Source: an uncultured beta proteobacterium (GTDB taxonomy: Bacteria; Pseudomonadota; Gammaproteobacteria; Burkholderiales; Burkholderiaceae_C). Taken from it: a stretch of 64,000 nucleotides of DNA. Within the stretch, counting starts at the first letter, position 1, and every line of letters begins with the position of its first letter. Position numbers and translations under genes: made by a program. Where the stretch lies: assembly GCA_903823025.1 (NCBI GenBank), contig CAIJRK010000055.1, positions 1 through 64,000 on the forward strand. Reading direction: 5' to 3'. This document shows positions 54,148 to 63,881 of the stretch, piece by piece. The notes under the pieces are model-generated. The model was not told the origin of the DNA. It was given only the letters and a program-made list of their open reading frames with translations, and searched no databases.

Positions 54148-56868
54148 TCAGGCGTACAGGGGGTTGACCTTGTCGATCTGGATGCCGTATTTGACAATCG
54201 CCTCAGTCACCTTCGCCACGGGCACGGTGCCCTCTTCGCTCAACGCCTTGAGCGCGGCCACGACGATGTAATGGCGATTGATCTCAAAGTGCTCACGCAA
54301 TTTGCTGCGGAAATCGCTACGGCCAAAACCGTCGGTACCCAGCACTTTGTAGGTGCGGCCCTTTGGAATAAAGGAGCGAATCTGCTCGGCATAAGCCTTC
54401 ATGTAATCGGTCGAAGCGACGACTGGGCCGGTGTGCTTTTCAAGTTGCTGGCCGACAAAGGAGACGCGCTGAACGTCCTCCGGGTGCAGCAAGTTATAGC
54501 GCTCACAGTCCTGACCTTCACGGGTCAACTCGTTAAAGCTGGGGCAGCTCCAAACGTTGGCCGACACGCCCCAGTCTTGTTCCAGCAGCGCTTGCGCGGC
54601 GATGGATTCGCGCAAGATGGTGCCGGAACCCAGCAATTGCACGCAAGGCATGGCGGCCTCTGTTGAGGAGGCAGTGGCTTCTTTGCACAGGTACATACCT
54701 TTGATGATCTGCTCTTCCGTGCCAGCGGTGAGGCCGGGCATCGGATAGTTTTCATTGAGCAGCGTGATGTAGTAATACACGTTGTCCTGCTTCTCGACCA
54801 TGCGTTTCAGGCCATGGTGCAAGATGACGCCCACTTCATGCGCAAAGGTCGGGTCGTAGCTGACGCAGTTCGGAATCGTGCCCGCCAGAATGTGGCTGTG
54901 ACCGTCTTCGTGCTGCAAGCCTTCGCCGTTGAGCGTGGTGCGCCCGGAGGTGCCGCCCAGCAAAAAGCCACGCGCCAGCATGTCGCCCGCCGCCCAAGCC
55001 AAGTCGCCAATGCGCTGAAAGCCGAACATCGAGTAATACACGTAGAACGGAATCATGATGCGGTTGCTGGTGCTGTAGCTGGTGGCTGCGGCCATCCAAC
55101 TGCACATGCCGCCGGCTTCGTTGATGCCTTCTTGCAAGACTTGGCCTTGCTTGTCTTCCTTGTAATACATCACCTGGTCTTTATCGACGGGGGTGTATTG
55201 CTGACCGGCGGGGTTGTAGATGCCGATTTGGCGGAACAAGCCTTCCATACCGAAGGTACGCGCTTCGTCCACCACAATGGGCACCACGCGCGGGCCTAGC
55301 GCTTTGTCACGCAACAAGGTGGTCAAAAAGCGCACATAAGCTTGCGTGGTTGAAATCTCGCGGCCTTCAGCCGTAGGCTCCATCACCGACTTGAAGGTTT
55401 CAAGCGATGGCACGGTAAATTGCTCGTCTGACTGGGTGCGGCGCTTTGGCAAGTAACCGCCCAAGGCTTCACGACGCTCATGCAAATAACGCATTTCAGG
55501 CGTGTCATCGGCGGGTTTGTAAAACGGCAGATCAGCGATTTGGCTGTCTGGCACCGGAATGTTGAAGCGGTCGCGGAAGAGTTTGATGTCTTCGTCCGTC
55601 AGCTTCTTGGTCTGATGCACATTGTTTTTGCCCTCACCGCTCTTGCCCATGCCAAAACCTTTGACGGTTTTGATCAGCACCACGGTCGGCTGACCGGTGT
55701 GTTTGGTGGCCGATTGGAAAGCGGCAAAGACCTTTTTGGAATCATGACCGCCACGACGCAGCGCCCAGATTTCGTCATCGGTCATGTGGGCGACCATCTC
55801 CAGCGTGCGCGGATCGCGGCCAAAGAAATGCTTGCGCACATAAGCGCCATCATTGGCCTTGAAGGCTTGGTAATCGCCGTCCAGCGTGTCCATCATCAGC
55901 TTGCGCAAGGCGCCGTCTTTGTCACGCGCCAGCAACGAGTCCCACTCGCTGCCCCAGATCAGCTTGATCACGTTCCAGTTTGAACCGCGAAACTCGCCTT
56001 CCAATTCCTGAATGATCTTGCCGTTGCCGCGCACCGGGCCGTCCAAGCGCTGCAGATTGCAGTTGACGACAAAGATCAGGTTGTCCAATTTTTCACGCGA
56101 GGCCAAACCAATCGCGCCCAGGCTTTCGACCTCATCCATTTCGCCATCACCACAAAACACCCAAACCTTGCGGTTGGACGTGTCGGCAATGCCGCGTGCG
56201 TGCAAATATTTTAAAAAGCGCGCCTGATAAATCGCCATCAGCGGCCCCAGCCCCATCGACACTGTAGAAAACTGCCAAAACTCGGGCATGAGTTTGGGGT
56301 GCGGGTAGCTCGACAGACCTTTGCCATCAACTTCTTGGCGGAAGTTGAGCAATTGCTCTTCCGTCAAACGGCCTTCCATGTAGGCGCGGGCATAAACGCC
56401 CGGTGCCGAGTGGCCCTGAATGAACAAACAATCGCCGCCATGATTCTCACTCTCGGCGTGCCAAAAGTGATTAAAACCAGCGCCAAACATGTGGGCCAGC
56501 GAAGCAAATGAACCAATATGCCCGCCCAAGTCACCGCCATCAGCGGGATGGTGGCGATTGGCTTTAACCACCATCGCCATTGCGTTCCAACGCATATAAG
56601 CGCGCAGCCGACCTTCCAACTCCAGGTTGCCGGGGCAATGTTCTTCTTGATCGGGTTCGATGGTGTTGACATAACCCGTGTTAGCCGAAAACGGCATATC
56701 AATGCTGCTTTGGCGCGCATGTTCAAGCAACTGCTCAAGCAAAAAATGCGCACGCTCAGGGCCTTCACTCTGAATCACGGCGGACAGGGCGTCCATCCAC
56801 TCACGGGTTTCCTGACTGTCCGCATCAGGCGCGGTCAAGCCGAGGTTGTTTTCGGGAACTGCTGACAT
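54148..56868 (-). CDS. aceE: Pyruvate dehydrogenase E1 component (homodimeric)
   Basis: Thiamine diphosphate enzyme decarboxylating pyruvate and acetylating AceF. The 906-residue chain is the homodimeric proteobacterial type. The cofactor motif is VFCGDGEMDEVESLGAI with the closing NCNLQRLDGPV; GGDLGGHIGSFAS and the FIQGHSAPGVYARAY blocks are in the N-terminal half. AGGAGA precedes the ATG. The divergent kinase gene begins 174 bases away, and the shared gap holds two palindromes. Confidence 0.97.
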   Translation of the reverse strand: MSAVPENNLGLTAPDADSQETREWMDALSAVIQSEGPERAHFLLEQLLEHARQSSIDMPFSANTGYVNTIEPDQEEHCPGNLELEGRLRAYMRWNAMAMVVKANRHHPADGGDLGGHIGSFASLAHMFGAGFNHFWHAESENHGGDCLFIQGHSAPGVYARAYMEGRLTEEQLLNFRQEVDGKGLSSYPHPKLMPEFWQFSTVSMGLGPLMAIYQARFLKYLHARGIADTSNRKVWVFCGDGEMDEVESLGAIGLASREKLDNLIFVVNCNLQRLDGPVRGNGKIIQELEGEFRGSNWNVIKLIWGSEWDSLLARDKDGALRKLMMDTLDGDYQAFKANDGAYVRKHFFGRDPRTLEMVAHMTDDEIWALRRGGHDSKKVFAAFQSATKHTGQPTVVLIKTVKGFGMGKSGEGKNNVHQTKKLTDEDIKLFRDRFNIPVPDSQIADLPFYKPADDTPEMRYLHERREALGGYLPKRRTQSDEQFTVPSLETFKSVMEPTAEGREISTTQAYVRFLTTLLRDKALGPRVVPIVVDEARTFGMEGLFRQIGIYNPAGQQYTPVDKDQVMYYKEDKQGQVLQEGINEAGGMCSWMAAATSYSTSNRIMIPFYVYYSMFGFQRIGDLAWAAGDMLARGFLLGGTSGRTTLNGEGLQHEDGHSHILAGTIPNCVSYDPTFAHEVGVILHHGLKRMVEKQDNVYYYITLLNENYPMPGLTAGTEEQIIKGMYLCKEATASSTEAAMPCVQLLGSGTILRESIAAQALLEQDWGVSANVWSCPSFNELTREGQDCERYNLLHPEDVQRVSFVGQQLEKHTGPVVASTDYMKAYAEQIRSFIPKGRTYKVLGTDGFGRSDFRSKLREHFEINRHYIVVAALKALSEEGTVPVAKVTEAIVKYGIQIDKVNPLYA

Positions 56869-56942
56869 GCTTGTCTCCTAGGTTTTTGTACTCATTAGCC
56901 GCAACTTTTAACACGGCAATTAATTTTCTCATATTTATTTAT

Positions 56943-56957
56943 GTAATTTCAAATTAC
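56943..56957. promoter_or_regulatory. Palindrome 1 between aceE and the sensor kinase gene
   Basis: GTAATTTCAAATTAC is a 15-base inverted repeat (7-base arms, one central base), 75 bases upstream of aceE and 86 bases upstream of the kinase. It shares TAATTTCAA with palindrome 2. Confidence 0.45.
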
Positions 56958-56995
56958 GCTTACCCATTCCATATTAAGAAATTTTTAACAAGGCG

Positions 56996-57016
56996 TTGAG
57001 ATAATTTCAATCTCAA
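56996..57016. promoter_or_regulatory. Palindrome 2 between aceE and the sensor kinase gene
   Basis: Arms TTGAGAT (56996-57002) and ATCTCAA (57010-57016) flank a 7-base spacer, 26 bases before the kinase start. The core TAATTTCAA is the same as in palindrome 1, 58 bases away. Confidence 0.45.
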
Positions 57017-57042
57017 ACAAGGCGGCATTTACACTTCGTGAC

Positions 57043-59574
57043 ATGCCTTCGTCCCGCCCCACCACCTCTTTTTCGTCCCTTTCACTGACCCCTTGGGCCA
57101 GATTTCAGCACTGGTGGCAACGCTTGACACCACACCGGCAAGACCGCTTTGCCGTGCTTGCTCCCTTGGCCGCTGTGTTGCTTTTTCTAGCCGCCATCGT
57201 GGCCGCCTTTGGCTATTTGCGATTAGAAGAAATTGAGCGTGAACGCGAGGCCGTCCAGCGTGATGTGGAATACACGCAACAACGTCTTCGACTACGCTTG
57301 CTTGAAGGTCAGGAGCAACTGATGCGTGTGGCCCGCGATATCTCCAATCAAGACCTCAAGATACAAGATTTCCAGCCCCGTGCCGAGGCCGTGATTAATC
57401 AATATCCTGACTTGCAAAGTCTCAGTTGGGTTGATGAGCGCCGAACGATCAAGGCCACTTACAGCATTGCCAATCTGGCTGTCAAGCAACTCAGAACAAC
57501 AGGTGGCCCGCTCCCGGCGGGTGATGCGCAAACGACGTTTGATTTGACACAAGAGTTGCACCAACCTATTTATGCCCAGAGCGTAGCGGCGGCGGGTACG
57601 CCTGCGACGCTGCAGTTGCACATTCCTTTAAGCAAAGGCACGCAGTTTTCAGGGGTCTTGCTGGCGGAATACGCCGTGGACGGCTTATATCGCTACGGCG
57701 TCCCGATTGAAATAGCGGCGCGCTACGCCATTTCATTACGCGATGCGCAAGGGACGCTGCTGGCGGGCACCACCATTCCAGAGAACAATCCAAGCAGTCG
57801 CTTGCTGCCTTGGGCGCGGCCTGCCAGTAGTTATGAAATGCCCATCTCACCTGTGGGCAGTGGCCTGATTATTCAGGGCCAGAGTTATCGCACCTCGTTA
57901 GGTGTTATTGGCAGTGGTCTGTTTTGGCTGGTTTGTGCCCTCAGCGCCATGACCGCCTGGATGCTGATCGCCAACTGGCGCCACACACGCCGACGGATGC
58001 AGGCCCAAGAAGCCTTGCTACTGGAAACAGGCTTTCGCCGGGCCATGGAAAACTCCATGCTGACCGGGATGCGGGCGTTGGATTTACAGGGCCGCATTAC
58101 CTACGTAAATTCCGCTTTTTGCCAAATGACCGGTTGGCGCGAAGCCGACTTGGTGGGCTGCACCCCGCCTTTCCCCTACTGGCCTGATTCAGACCGTGAC
58201 TTTTTGGCCTTGCGTCTCGAAGAAGAACTAAAAGGAAAAATCCTGCCCAGTGGCATACAAGTGCGCGTTAAACGACCGGATGGCAGCGTCTTTGATGCCC
58301 GGTTGTATGTGTCGCCCTTGATTGATGCCCACGGTGTGCAGACTGGTTGGATGACCTCCATGACCGACATCACGGAGCCGAACCGGATTCGGGAGCAACT
58401 CAGCGCCTCGCATGAGCGATTCACCACCGTGCTGGAAGCACTGGACGCCTCCATTTCAGTCGCCCCGCTGGGCAGCAACGAATTATTGTTTGCCAACAAG
58501 CTGTACCGTTTGTGGTTTGGCACTCAAACGCAGGGGCATTTACAACTGGTCGCGCAGGCGGGCATCCCGCAGACCCCGCCCAGCGATGAGTCGCAAGACA
58601 ACGTCGATGCCTTTGTCGGCTTGCCCACCGACTCACTGCCCGACGCTGACGCAGAAAGCACTGAAATTTATCTGGAAGATCTGGGTAAATGGCTGGAGGT
58701 TCGCTCCCGTTATTTAAGTTGGGTTGATGGTCGTCTGGCGCAGATGGTGATTGCCACCGACATCACGGCGCGCCGACTCGCTGAAGAGCAATCGGCGGCC
58801 CAGACCGAACGCGCTCAAACCGCCAGCCGCTTGATCACCATGGGAGAGATGGCGTCCAGCGTGGCGCATGAACTCAACCAGCCGCTGACCGCCATCAACA
58901 ACTATTGCAACGGCATGGTGTCACGCATCAAGGCCAAACAGATCAGCGAAGAAGATTTATTGGGTGCGCTGGAGAAAACCGCCAAACAGGCGCATCGGGC
59001 GGGCCAAATCATTCACCGTATTCGCTCTTTTGTGAAGCGCAGCGAGCCGAATCGGACACTGGCAAACATTGCGGACATGGTGGAAGAAGCGGTTGAACTG
59101 CTCGACATTGAACTGCGACGCCGTCATGTGCGACTCACGTATGACGTCAGCCCGCGTCTGCCCGCCCTGCTTGTCGATCCGATTTTGATTGAACAAGTAC
59201 TGGTGAATCTGCTCAAAAATGCGACCGAGTCAATTGATGTCGCCCAGCGTCCGACCGCCCAGCGCAACGTGCATTTGCGGGTAGTCCCGCAAAAAGTGGA
59301 GGGGAAAACGGTGATTGAGTTCAGCGTGGTGGATTCGGGTCAAGGCATTGCCCCCGACGTCATGGCCCGCTTGTATGAAGCTTTTCACTCCACCAAGGCC
59401 GAAGGCATGGGCATTGGCCTGAGTTTGTGCCGCTCCATCGTGGAATCGCACCAAGGTCGAATAAAAGCCGAGAACATCTACAATGGCGCCGATGTAACCG
59501 GATGCTGTTTCTCCTTTTGGCTACCGACAACGCAACCCCCAACTGACAACCAAGGACACCAAAGCAAAACATGA
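57043..59574 (+). CDS. Membrane PAS sensor histidine kinase next to pyruvate dehydrogenase
   Basis: 843 residues. Helix 1 (about 36-59) and helix 2 (about 286-306) enclose a periplasmic sensor region of some 225 residues; then come PAS domains (about 325-450, with a PAC-like IREQLS end, and about 455-590), the HisKA site His609 (ASSVAHELNQPLTAINNY) and HATPase_c (DSGQGIAPD, GMGIGLSLCRSI). The H-box is of the DctB/FixL kind. The stop overlaps the next gene by four bases (ATGA), so kinase and regulator are coupled. The signal is unknown; placement suggests pyruvate, lactate or another carboxylate. Confidence 0.9.
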   Translation: MPSSRPTTSFSSLSLTPWARFQHWWQRLTPHRQDRFAVLAPLAAVLLFLAAIVAAFGYLRLEEIEREREAVQRDVEYTQQRLRLRLLEGQEQLMRVARDISNQDLKIQDFQPRAEAVINQYPDLQSLSWVDERRTIKATYSIANLAVKQLRTTGGPLPAGDAQTTFDLTQELHQPIYAQSVAAAGTPATLQLHIPLSKGTQFSGVLLAEYAVDGLYRYGVPIEIAARYAISLRDAQGTLLAGTTIPENNPSSRLLPWARPASSYEMPISPVGSGLIIQGQSYRTSLGVIGSGLFWLVCALSAMTAWMLIANWRHTRRRMQAQEALLLETGFRRAMENSMLTGMRALDLQGRITYVNSAFCQMTGWREADLVGCTPPFPYWPDSDRDFLALRLEEELKGKILPSGIQVRVKRPDGSVFDARLYVSPLIDAHGVQTGWMTSMTDITEPNRIREQLSASHERFTTVLEALDASISVAPLGSNELLFANKLYRLWFGTQTQGHLQLVAQAGIPQTPPSDESQDNVDAFVGLPTDSLPDADAESTEIYLEDLGKWLEVRSRYLSWVDGRLAQMVIATDITARRLAEEQSAAQTERAQTASRLITMGEMASSVAHELNQPLTAINNYCNGMVSRIKAKQISEEDLLGALEKTAKQAHRAGQIIHRIRSFVKRSEPNRTLANIADMVEEAVELLDIELRRRHVRLTYDVSPRLPALLVDPILIEQVLVNLLKNATESIDVAQRPTAQRNVHLRVVPQKVEGKTVIEFSVVDSGQGIAPDVMARLYEAFHSTKAEGMGIGLSLCRSIVESHQGRIKAENIYNGADVTGCCFSFWLPTTQPPTDNQGHQSKT

Positions 59575-60197
59575 GTTTGATCCCTAAAAAAGGCACGGTT
59601 TACGTGGTGGATGATGACGAAGCGGTGCGCGATTCGCTTCAGTGGCTGCTTGAAGGCAAAGACTACCGCGTTCGCTGCTTTGATTCTGCCGAATCCTTCT
59701 TGAACCGCTACGACGCCCGTGAAGTCGCTTGTTTGATTGTGGACATCCGCATGGGCGGCATGAGCGGCCTTGAACTGCAGGGCCGCTTGATTGAGGTCAA
59801 TTCGCCACTGCCCATCGTTTTTATCACCGGGCATGGTGATGTGCCCATGGCTGTTGACACCATGAAAAAAGGAGCGATGGACTTTATCCAGAAACCTTTT
59901 GATGAAGACCAATTGGTTTCCTTGGTGGAGCGTATGTTGGATCAAGCCAAAGACACCTTTGCCGAACACTTGGCGACTGCCAGTCGCGATGCGCTGATGG
60001 CGCGCCTGACCCTGCGTGAAACGCAAGTTTTGGAGCGCATTGTGGCGGGTCGTCTCAACAAACAGATTGCCGATGACTTGGGAATCAGCATCAAAACGGT
60101 GGAGGCGCACCGGGCCAACATCATGGAAAAACTCAATGCCAACACGGTCGCTGACCTCCTGAAAACTGCTTTGGGACAAACCACTGCCAAAGCTTGA
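59571..60197 (+). CDS. FixJ/NarL-type response regulator
   Basis: 208 residues. The receiver domain has the acidic cluster Asp14-Asp16 (VVDDDEAVR), phosphoacceptor Asp58 ([12 protein letters not shown]) and the KPF lysine motif ([10 protein letters not shown]); the FixJ-type LuxR DNA-binding domain follows from about 140 ([22 protein letters not shown]). It is coupled to the kinase by ATGA overlap. Likely targets are its own promoter region and aceE, inferred from the divergent layout. Confidence 0.93.
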   Translation: MSLIPKKGTVYVVDDDEAVRDSLQWLLEGKDYRVRCFDSAESFLNRYDAREVACLIVDIRMGGMSGLELQGRLIEVNSPLPIVFITGHGDVPMAVDTMKKGAMDFIQKPFDEDQLVSLVERMLDQAKDTFAEHLATASRDALMARLTLRETQVLERIVAGRLNKQIADDLGISIKTVEAHRANIMEKLNANTVADLLKTALGQTTAKA

Positions 60198-60218
60198 GAC
60201 ACCAGGACTTATAACTTT

Positions 60219-60255
60219 AAAACGCCCGCCGGATCAGAACCTTGCGGGCGTTTTT
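60219..60255 (+). terminator. Strong intrinsic terminator
   Basis: AAAACGCCCGC (60219-60229) pairs with GCGGGCGTTTT (60244-60254), 11 bp, loop of 14, with a T tract through 60255. It separates the two-component pair from folD, whose start is only 19 bases further on, so folD must initiate close to or inside this region. Confidence 0.85.
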
Positions 60256-60273
60256 ACTTTTGGAATAGCAAAA

Positions 60274-61137
60274 ATGACAACTCAAAAAACTGCACAACTT
60301 ATTGATGGCATTGCCCTTTCTGTTCGCCTGCGTGCTGACGTTGCAGCGCGTGTGCTGGCGCTCAAAGCGCGTGGTGTAACGCCCGGCCTAGCCGTTATTT
60401 TGGTTGGCGAAGACCCGGCCAGCGCGGTTTATGTCCGCAACAAAGTCAAAGGCTGCGAAGACACCGGCGTGCGCTCGATTTTCGAGAAGTACGACGCCAC
60501 GATGACGCAAGAAGCTTTGTTGGCACGCATTGCCGCCCTCAACGCAGACCCCGACATTCATGGCATTCTGGTGCAAATGCCGATCCCCAAGCACATCAAT
60601 CCGCACAAAGTCATTGAAGCCATCGCAACCACCAAAGACGTGGACGGCTATGCCACCTTGAGCGCCGGGGAACTCATGACCGGACAAGCCGGTTTTTTGC
60701 CCTGTACACCGTATGGCTGCATGAAGTTAATCGAAAGCACCGGCCTTGATTTACGCGGCAAACACGCCGTCGTCATTGGCCGCAGCAACACCGTGGGCAA
60801 GCCTATGGCGCTGTTGCTGCTGCAAGCCAATGCCACCGTAACCGTGTGCCATAGCGCCACCGTCAATATTGGTTTTCACACCCGCCAAGCCGATGTCGTG
60901 GTGGCCGCCGTGGGCAAGTGCAACGTGCTGACCGCCGACATGGTCAAACCCGGCGCCGTCGTGATTGATGTCGGCATGAACCGCAACGCAGAGGGCAAGC
61001 TCTGCGGGGATGTCGATTTTGCCAACGTCAAAGAAGTTGCCGGTTTTATCACCCCTGTACCGGGCGGGGTTGGCCCCATGACGATTACGATGTTGCTGGT
61101 CAACACTCTTGAAGCCGCTGAACGCGCCGCCAACTAA
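60274..61137 (+). CDS. folD: Methylenetetrahydrofolate dehydrogenase/cyclohydrolase
   Basis: Bifunctional one-carbon enzyme of 287 residues. The first signature includes Tyr53 and Lys57 (YVRNK), [10 protein letters not shown] carries the conserved QMPLP-like loop (here QMPIP), and [11 protein letters not shown] and the NADP loop [14 protein letters not shown] follow. [11 protein letters not shown] near the end is the second PROSITE-like block. A weak AAAAATG start follows a terminator; no other start fits. The next gene starts 6 bases after its stop. Confidence 0.95.
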   Translation: MTTQKTAQLIDGIALSVRLRADVAARVLALKARGVTPGLAVILVGEDPASAVYVRNKVKGCEDTGVRSIFEKYDATMTQEALLARIAALNADPDIHGILVQMPIPKHINPHKVIEAIATTKDVDGYATLSAGELMTGQAGFLPCTPYGCMKLIESTGLDLRGKHAVVIGRSNTVGKPMALLLLQANATVTVCHSATVNIGFHTRQADVVVAAVGKCNVLTADMVKPGAVVIDVGMNRNAEGKLCGDVDFANVKEVAGFITPVPGGVGPMTITMLLVNTLEAAERAAN

Positions 61138-61143
61138 CTATTT

Positions 61144-63183
61144 ATGAATAATCCCCTTCTCTCTTTTAATGATCTGCCTCTTTTTGACCAAATTACGCAT
61201 CAGCATGTCGCCCCCGCGATGGCTCAATTGCTGACTGAGGCCAGCGCCGCACTGGAAACCGTGACCACCCCTGAGTTCCCGGCAAACTGGATCGCCATCG
61301 CTGGCGTGTTGGACGTTTCGACCGAAAAACTGGGCCGGGCCTGGAGCGCCGTGAACCATCTCAACAGCGTCGCTGACACCCTTGAGTTGCGTGCCGCCTA
61401 CAACGAAGTCTTACCCAAAGTCACCGAATTCTTCACCCGTTTGGGCGCCGATGAGCGCCTGTATGCCAAGTACAAAGCGATTGACCCCGCCACACTCAAC
61501 GCAGAGCAACGCCAGGCGCACAAAAACGCCATGCGTAACTTTGTGCTGGGCGGCGCCGAGCTGACTGGCGCTGATCGAACCCGGTTTGCAGCTATTCAAG
61601 AACGACAAGCTGAGTTGGGCCAAAAATTCAGCGAAAACGCCCTGGATGCCACCGACGCCTTTGCCTATTACGCCGACGTCAGCGAGTTGGATGGTGTCCC
61701 CGCCGATGTCCAAAAAACCGCCCGGGCCACGGCGCAAGCCGAAGGCAAAGAAGGCTACAAACTCACCCTCAAAATGCCTTGCTACCTGCCGGTAATGCAA
61801 TTTGCCGTCAGCAGCGCCCTGCGTGAAAAGTTGTACCGTGCCTACGTCACCCGCGCCTCCGATCAATCAGATCCCACCACCAGCCAGTTTGACAATTCAG
61901 CCTTGATTCGTGACATGTTGGCGCTGCGCCTAGAAGAGGCCAAATTGCTGGGCTACCACAATTTTGGCGAACTCTCGGTTGTGCCAAAAATGGCCGAATC
62001 GCCGGAACAAGTCATCACCTTTTTGCGCGATTTGGCGACCAAAGCACGTCCATTTGCCGAGAAAGATTTAGCCGACCTGCGCGAGTTCGCCACGCAAAAC
62101 CTGAACTTGGCCGACCCGCAAGCTTGGGATTGGCCTTATGTCAGCGAAAAATTCAAAGAAGCGCGCTACGCCTTCAGCGAGCAAGAAGTTAAACAATACT
62201 TTCCCGCGCCCAAAGTGCTGGCGGGCTTGTTCAAGATTGTGGAAACCCTCTTTAACGTCCAGATTAAAAAAGACACGGCCCCGGTGTGGCACCCGGCCGT
62301 CGAGTTTTACCGGATTGAACGGGCTGACCAGTTAGTCGGTCAGTTTTATTTGGACCCATCAGCCCGTACCGGCAAGCGTGGCGGCGCGTGGATGGACGAC
62401 GTGCGCGGTCGCTGGATGCGCCCTGACACGAACCAATTGCAAACGCCCGTGGCGCATCTGGTGTGCAACTTTGCAGAAGGCGTGGATGGCAAGCCCGCCT
62501 TGCTGACGCATGACGATGTCACCACCTTGTTTCATGAGTTTGGTCACGGCCTGCATCACCTGCTCTCGCAAGTCAATGAGCGTGATGTCTCGGGCATCAG
62601 CGGCGTGGAGTGGGATGCAGTCGAGCTGCCCAGTCAATTCATGGAAAACTTCTGCTGGGAATGGGACGTTTTAAGTCACATGACCGCCCATGTGGAAACA
62701 GGTGAACCCCTGCCACGCACCTTATTTGACAAGATGCTGGCGGCCAAAAACTTCCAGAGCGGGATGCAAACTTTGCGTCAAATTGAGTTTTCGCTGTTTG
62801 ACATGCTGCTGCACACGGCTCATGACCCTGCGCAAGATTTAATGCCGCTGCTGGCGCAAGTTCGCGCTGAAGTGTCGGTCTTGCAGCCGCCCGCCTGGAA
62901 CCGCACGGCCCACACGTTCAGCCATATTTTTGCAGGCGGCTACGCCGCTGGTTACTACAGCTACAAATGGGCTGAGGTGTTGAGCGCCGACGCTTATGCT
63001 GCGTTTGAAGAAACCGTCAGCCAAAGCGGAGCGCCCAATGTTGAGACCGGCCAAAAATACCTGAAAGCTATTCTGGAAGCCGGTGGCAGTCGTCCCGCGA
63101 TTGAATCGTTTAAAGCATTCCGGGGACGCGAACCCCATCTGGACGCTTTGCTGCGCCACCAAGGCATGACTGAAAAAGTCTAG
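61144..63183 (+). CDS. prlC: Oligopeptidase A (M3 metallopeptidase)
   Basis: Cytoplasmic zinc peptidase of 679 residues degrading signal peptides and short peptides. The zinc site is His464-Glu465-x2-His468 in FHEFGHGLHHLL, with the third ligand in the following WDAVELPSQFMENF block. The N-terminus FNDLPLFDQITHQHVAPAM matches PrlC/OpdA. It is probably co-transcribed with folD (6-base gap). Confidence 0.95.
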   Translation: MNNPLLSFNDLPLFDQITHQHVAPAMAQLLTEASAALETVTTPEFPANWIAIAGVLDVSTEKLGRAWSAVNHLNSVADTLELRAAYNEVLPKVTEFFTRLGADERLYAKYKAIDPATLNAEQRQAHKNAMRNFVLGGAELTGADRTRFAAIQERQAELGQKFSENALDATDAFAYYADVSELDGVPADVQKTARATAQAEGKEGYKLTLKMPCYLPVMQFAVSSALREKLYRAYVTRASDQSDPTTSQFDNSALIRDMLALRLEEAKLLGYHNFGELSVVPKMAESPEQVITFLRDLATKARPFAEKDLADLREFATQNLNLADPQAWDWPYVSEKFKEARYAFSEQEVKQYFPAPKVLAGLFKIVETLFNVQIKKDTAPVWHPAVEFYRIERADQLVGQFYLDPSARTGKRGGAWMDDVRGRWMRPDTNQLQTPVAHLVCNFAEGVDGKPALLTHDDVTTLFHEFGHGLHHLLSQVNERDVSGISGVEWDAVELPSQFMENFCWEWDVLSHMTAHVETGEPLPRTLFDKMLAAKNFQSGMQTLRQIEFSLFDMLLHTAHDPAQDLMPLLAQVRAEVSVLQPPAWNRTAHTFSHIFAGGYAAGYYSYKWAEVLSADAYAAFEETVSQSGAPNVETGQKYLKAILEAGGSRPAIESFKAFRGREPHLDALLRHQGMTEKV

Positions 63184-63194
63184 AAAGAAATAGT

Positions 63195-63878
63195 TTGAAA
63201 ACGACCCCTCATCAATCCAGCCTCAAAAAACGCCGGGCACCGGCTGCGCTTTGTGCCGTTATTTGCAGCGCTGTGCTGCTGATCGGGGGTCATGCTCAAG
63301 CCCAAACCATCTACCGTGTGGAAGGCCCGGATGGCCGCATCACCTTTTCTGACAGGCCGCAGGCGACCACGAATCAGGCGACGACAACCAGCATGGGGCA
63401 TAAAGCCATGGGCGCCAGTGCGCCTGGCATCGCCGCATTGCCCTATGAGTTACGTCAGGTTGTCAGCAAATTTCCAGTCACGCTTTACACCACCAACAAC
63501 TGCTCGGCTTGTGACTCAGGTCGAGGCTTACTGGGTCAGCGGGGCATTCCGTTTGCAGAAAAAACGGTCACCACCGCTGAAGACGCCGCCGCGCTGCAAC
63601 GTATCAGTGGTGAAGTCGCCATGCCTTTTTTGACCATTGGCGGCCAGCAGATCAAAGGGTTTTCTGATTCGGAATGGACGCTTTTTTTAGATGCTGCAGG
63701 CTATCCCAAAGTCTCTCTCTTGCCCGCGAACTACCGCAATTTGCCCGCCGCACCCTTGGTGACGGTGCAAGCGCCAGCCCCCACCGCCAACACGGAGAGC
63801 CGCCCAACTCAGCGAACAGCGCCCTTGACGGCCCCCTCTCAAGACGCTGCAGCTAACCCGGCAGGCATCAAGTTTTAG
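63195..63878 (+). CDS. Exported DUF4124-glutaredoxin fusion protein
   Basis: 227 residues, starting at TTG (63195), since no ATG lies near and the N-terminal signal peptide (Lys/Arg-rich start, hydrophobic 17-32, AQA cleavage near 36) needs this start. Residues 38-56 (TIYRVEGPDGRITFSDRP) are a DUF4124 module; residues 95-165 are a glutaredoxin-like domain with the pair Cys103-x2-Cys106 (NCSACDSG) and the cis-proline motif AMPFLTIGG. The tail is low-complexity. A periplasmic redox role is inferred. It follows prlC by 11 bases. Confidence 0.85.
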   Translation: MKTTPHQSSLKKRRAPAALCAVICSAVLLIGGHAQAQTIYRVEGPDGRITFSDRPQATTNQATTTSMGHKAMGASAPGIAALPYELRQVVSKFPVTLYTTNNCSACDSGRGLLGQRGIPFAEKTVTTAEDAAALQRISGEVAMPFLTIGGQQIKGFSDSEWTLFLDAAGYPKVSLLPANYRNLPAAPLVTVQAPAPTANTESRPTQRTAPLTAPSQDAAANPAGIKF

Positions 63879-63881
63879 ACC

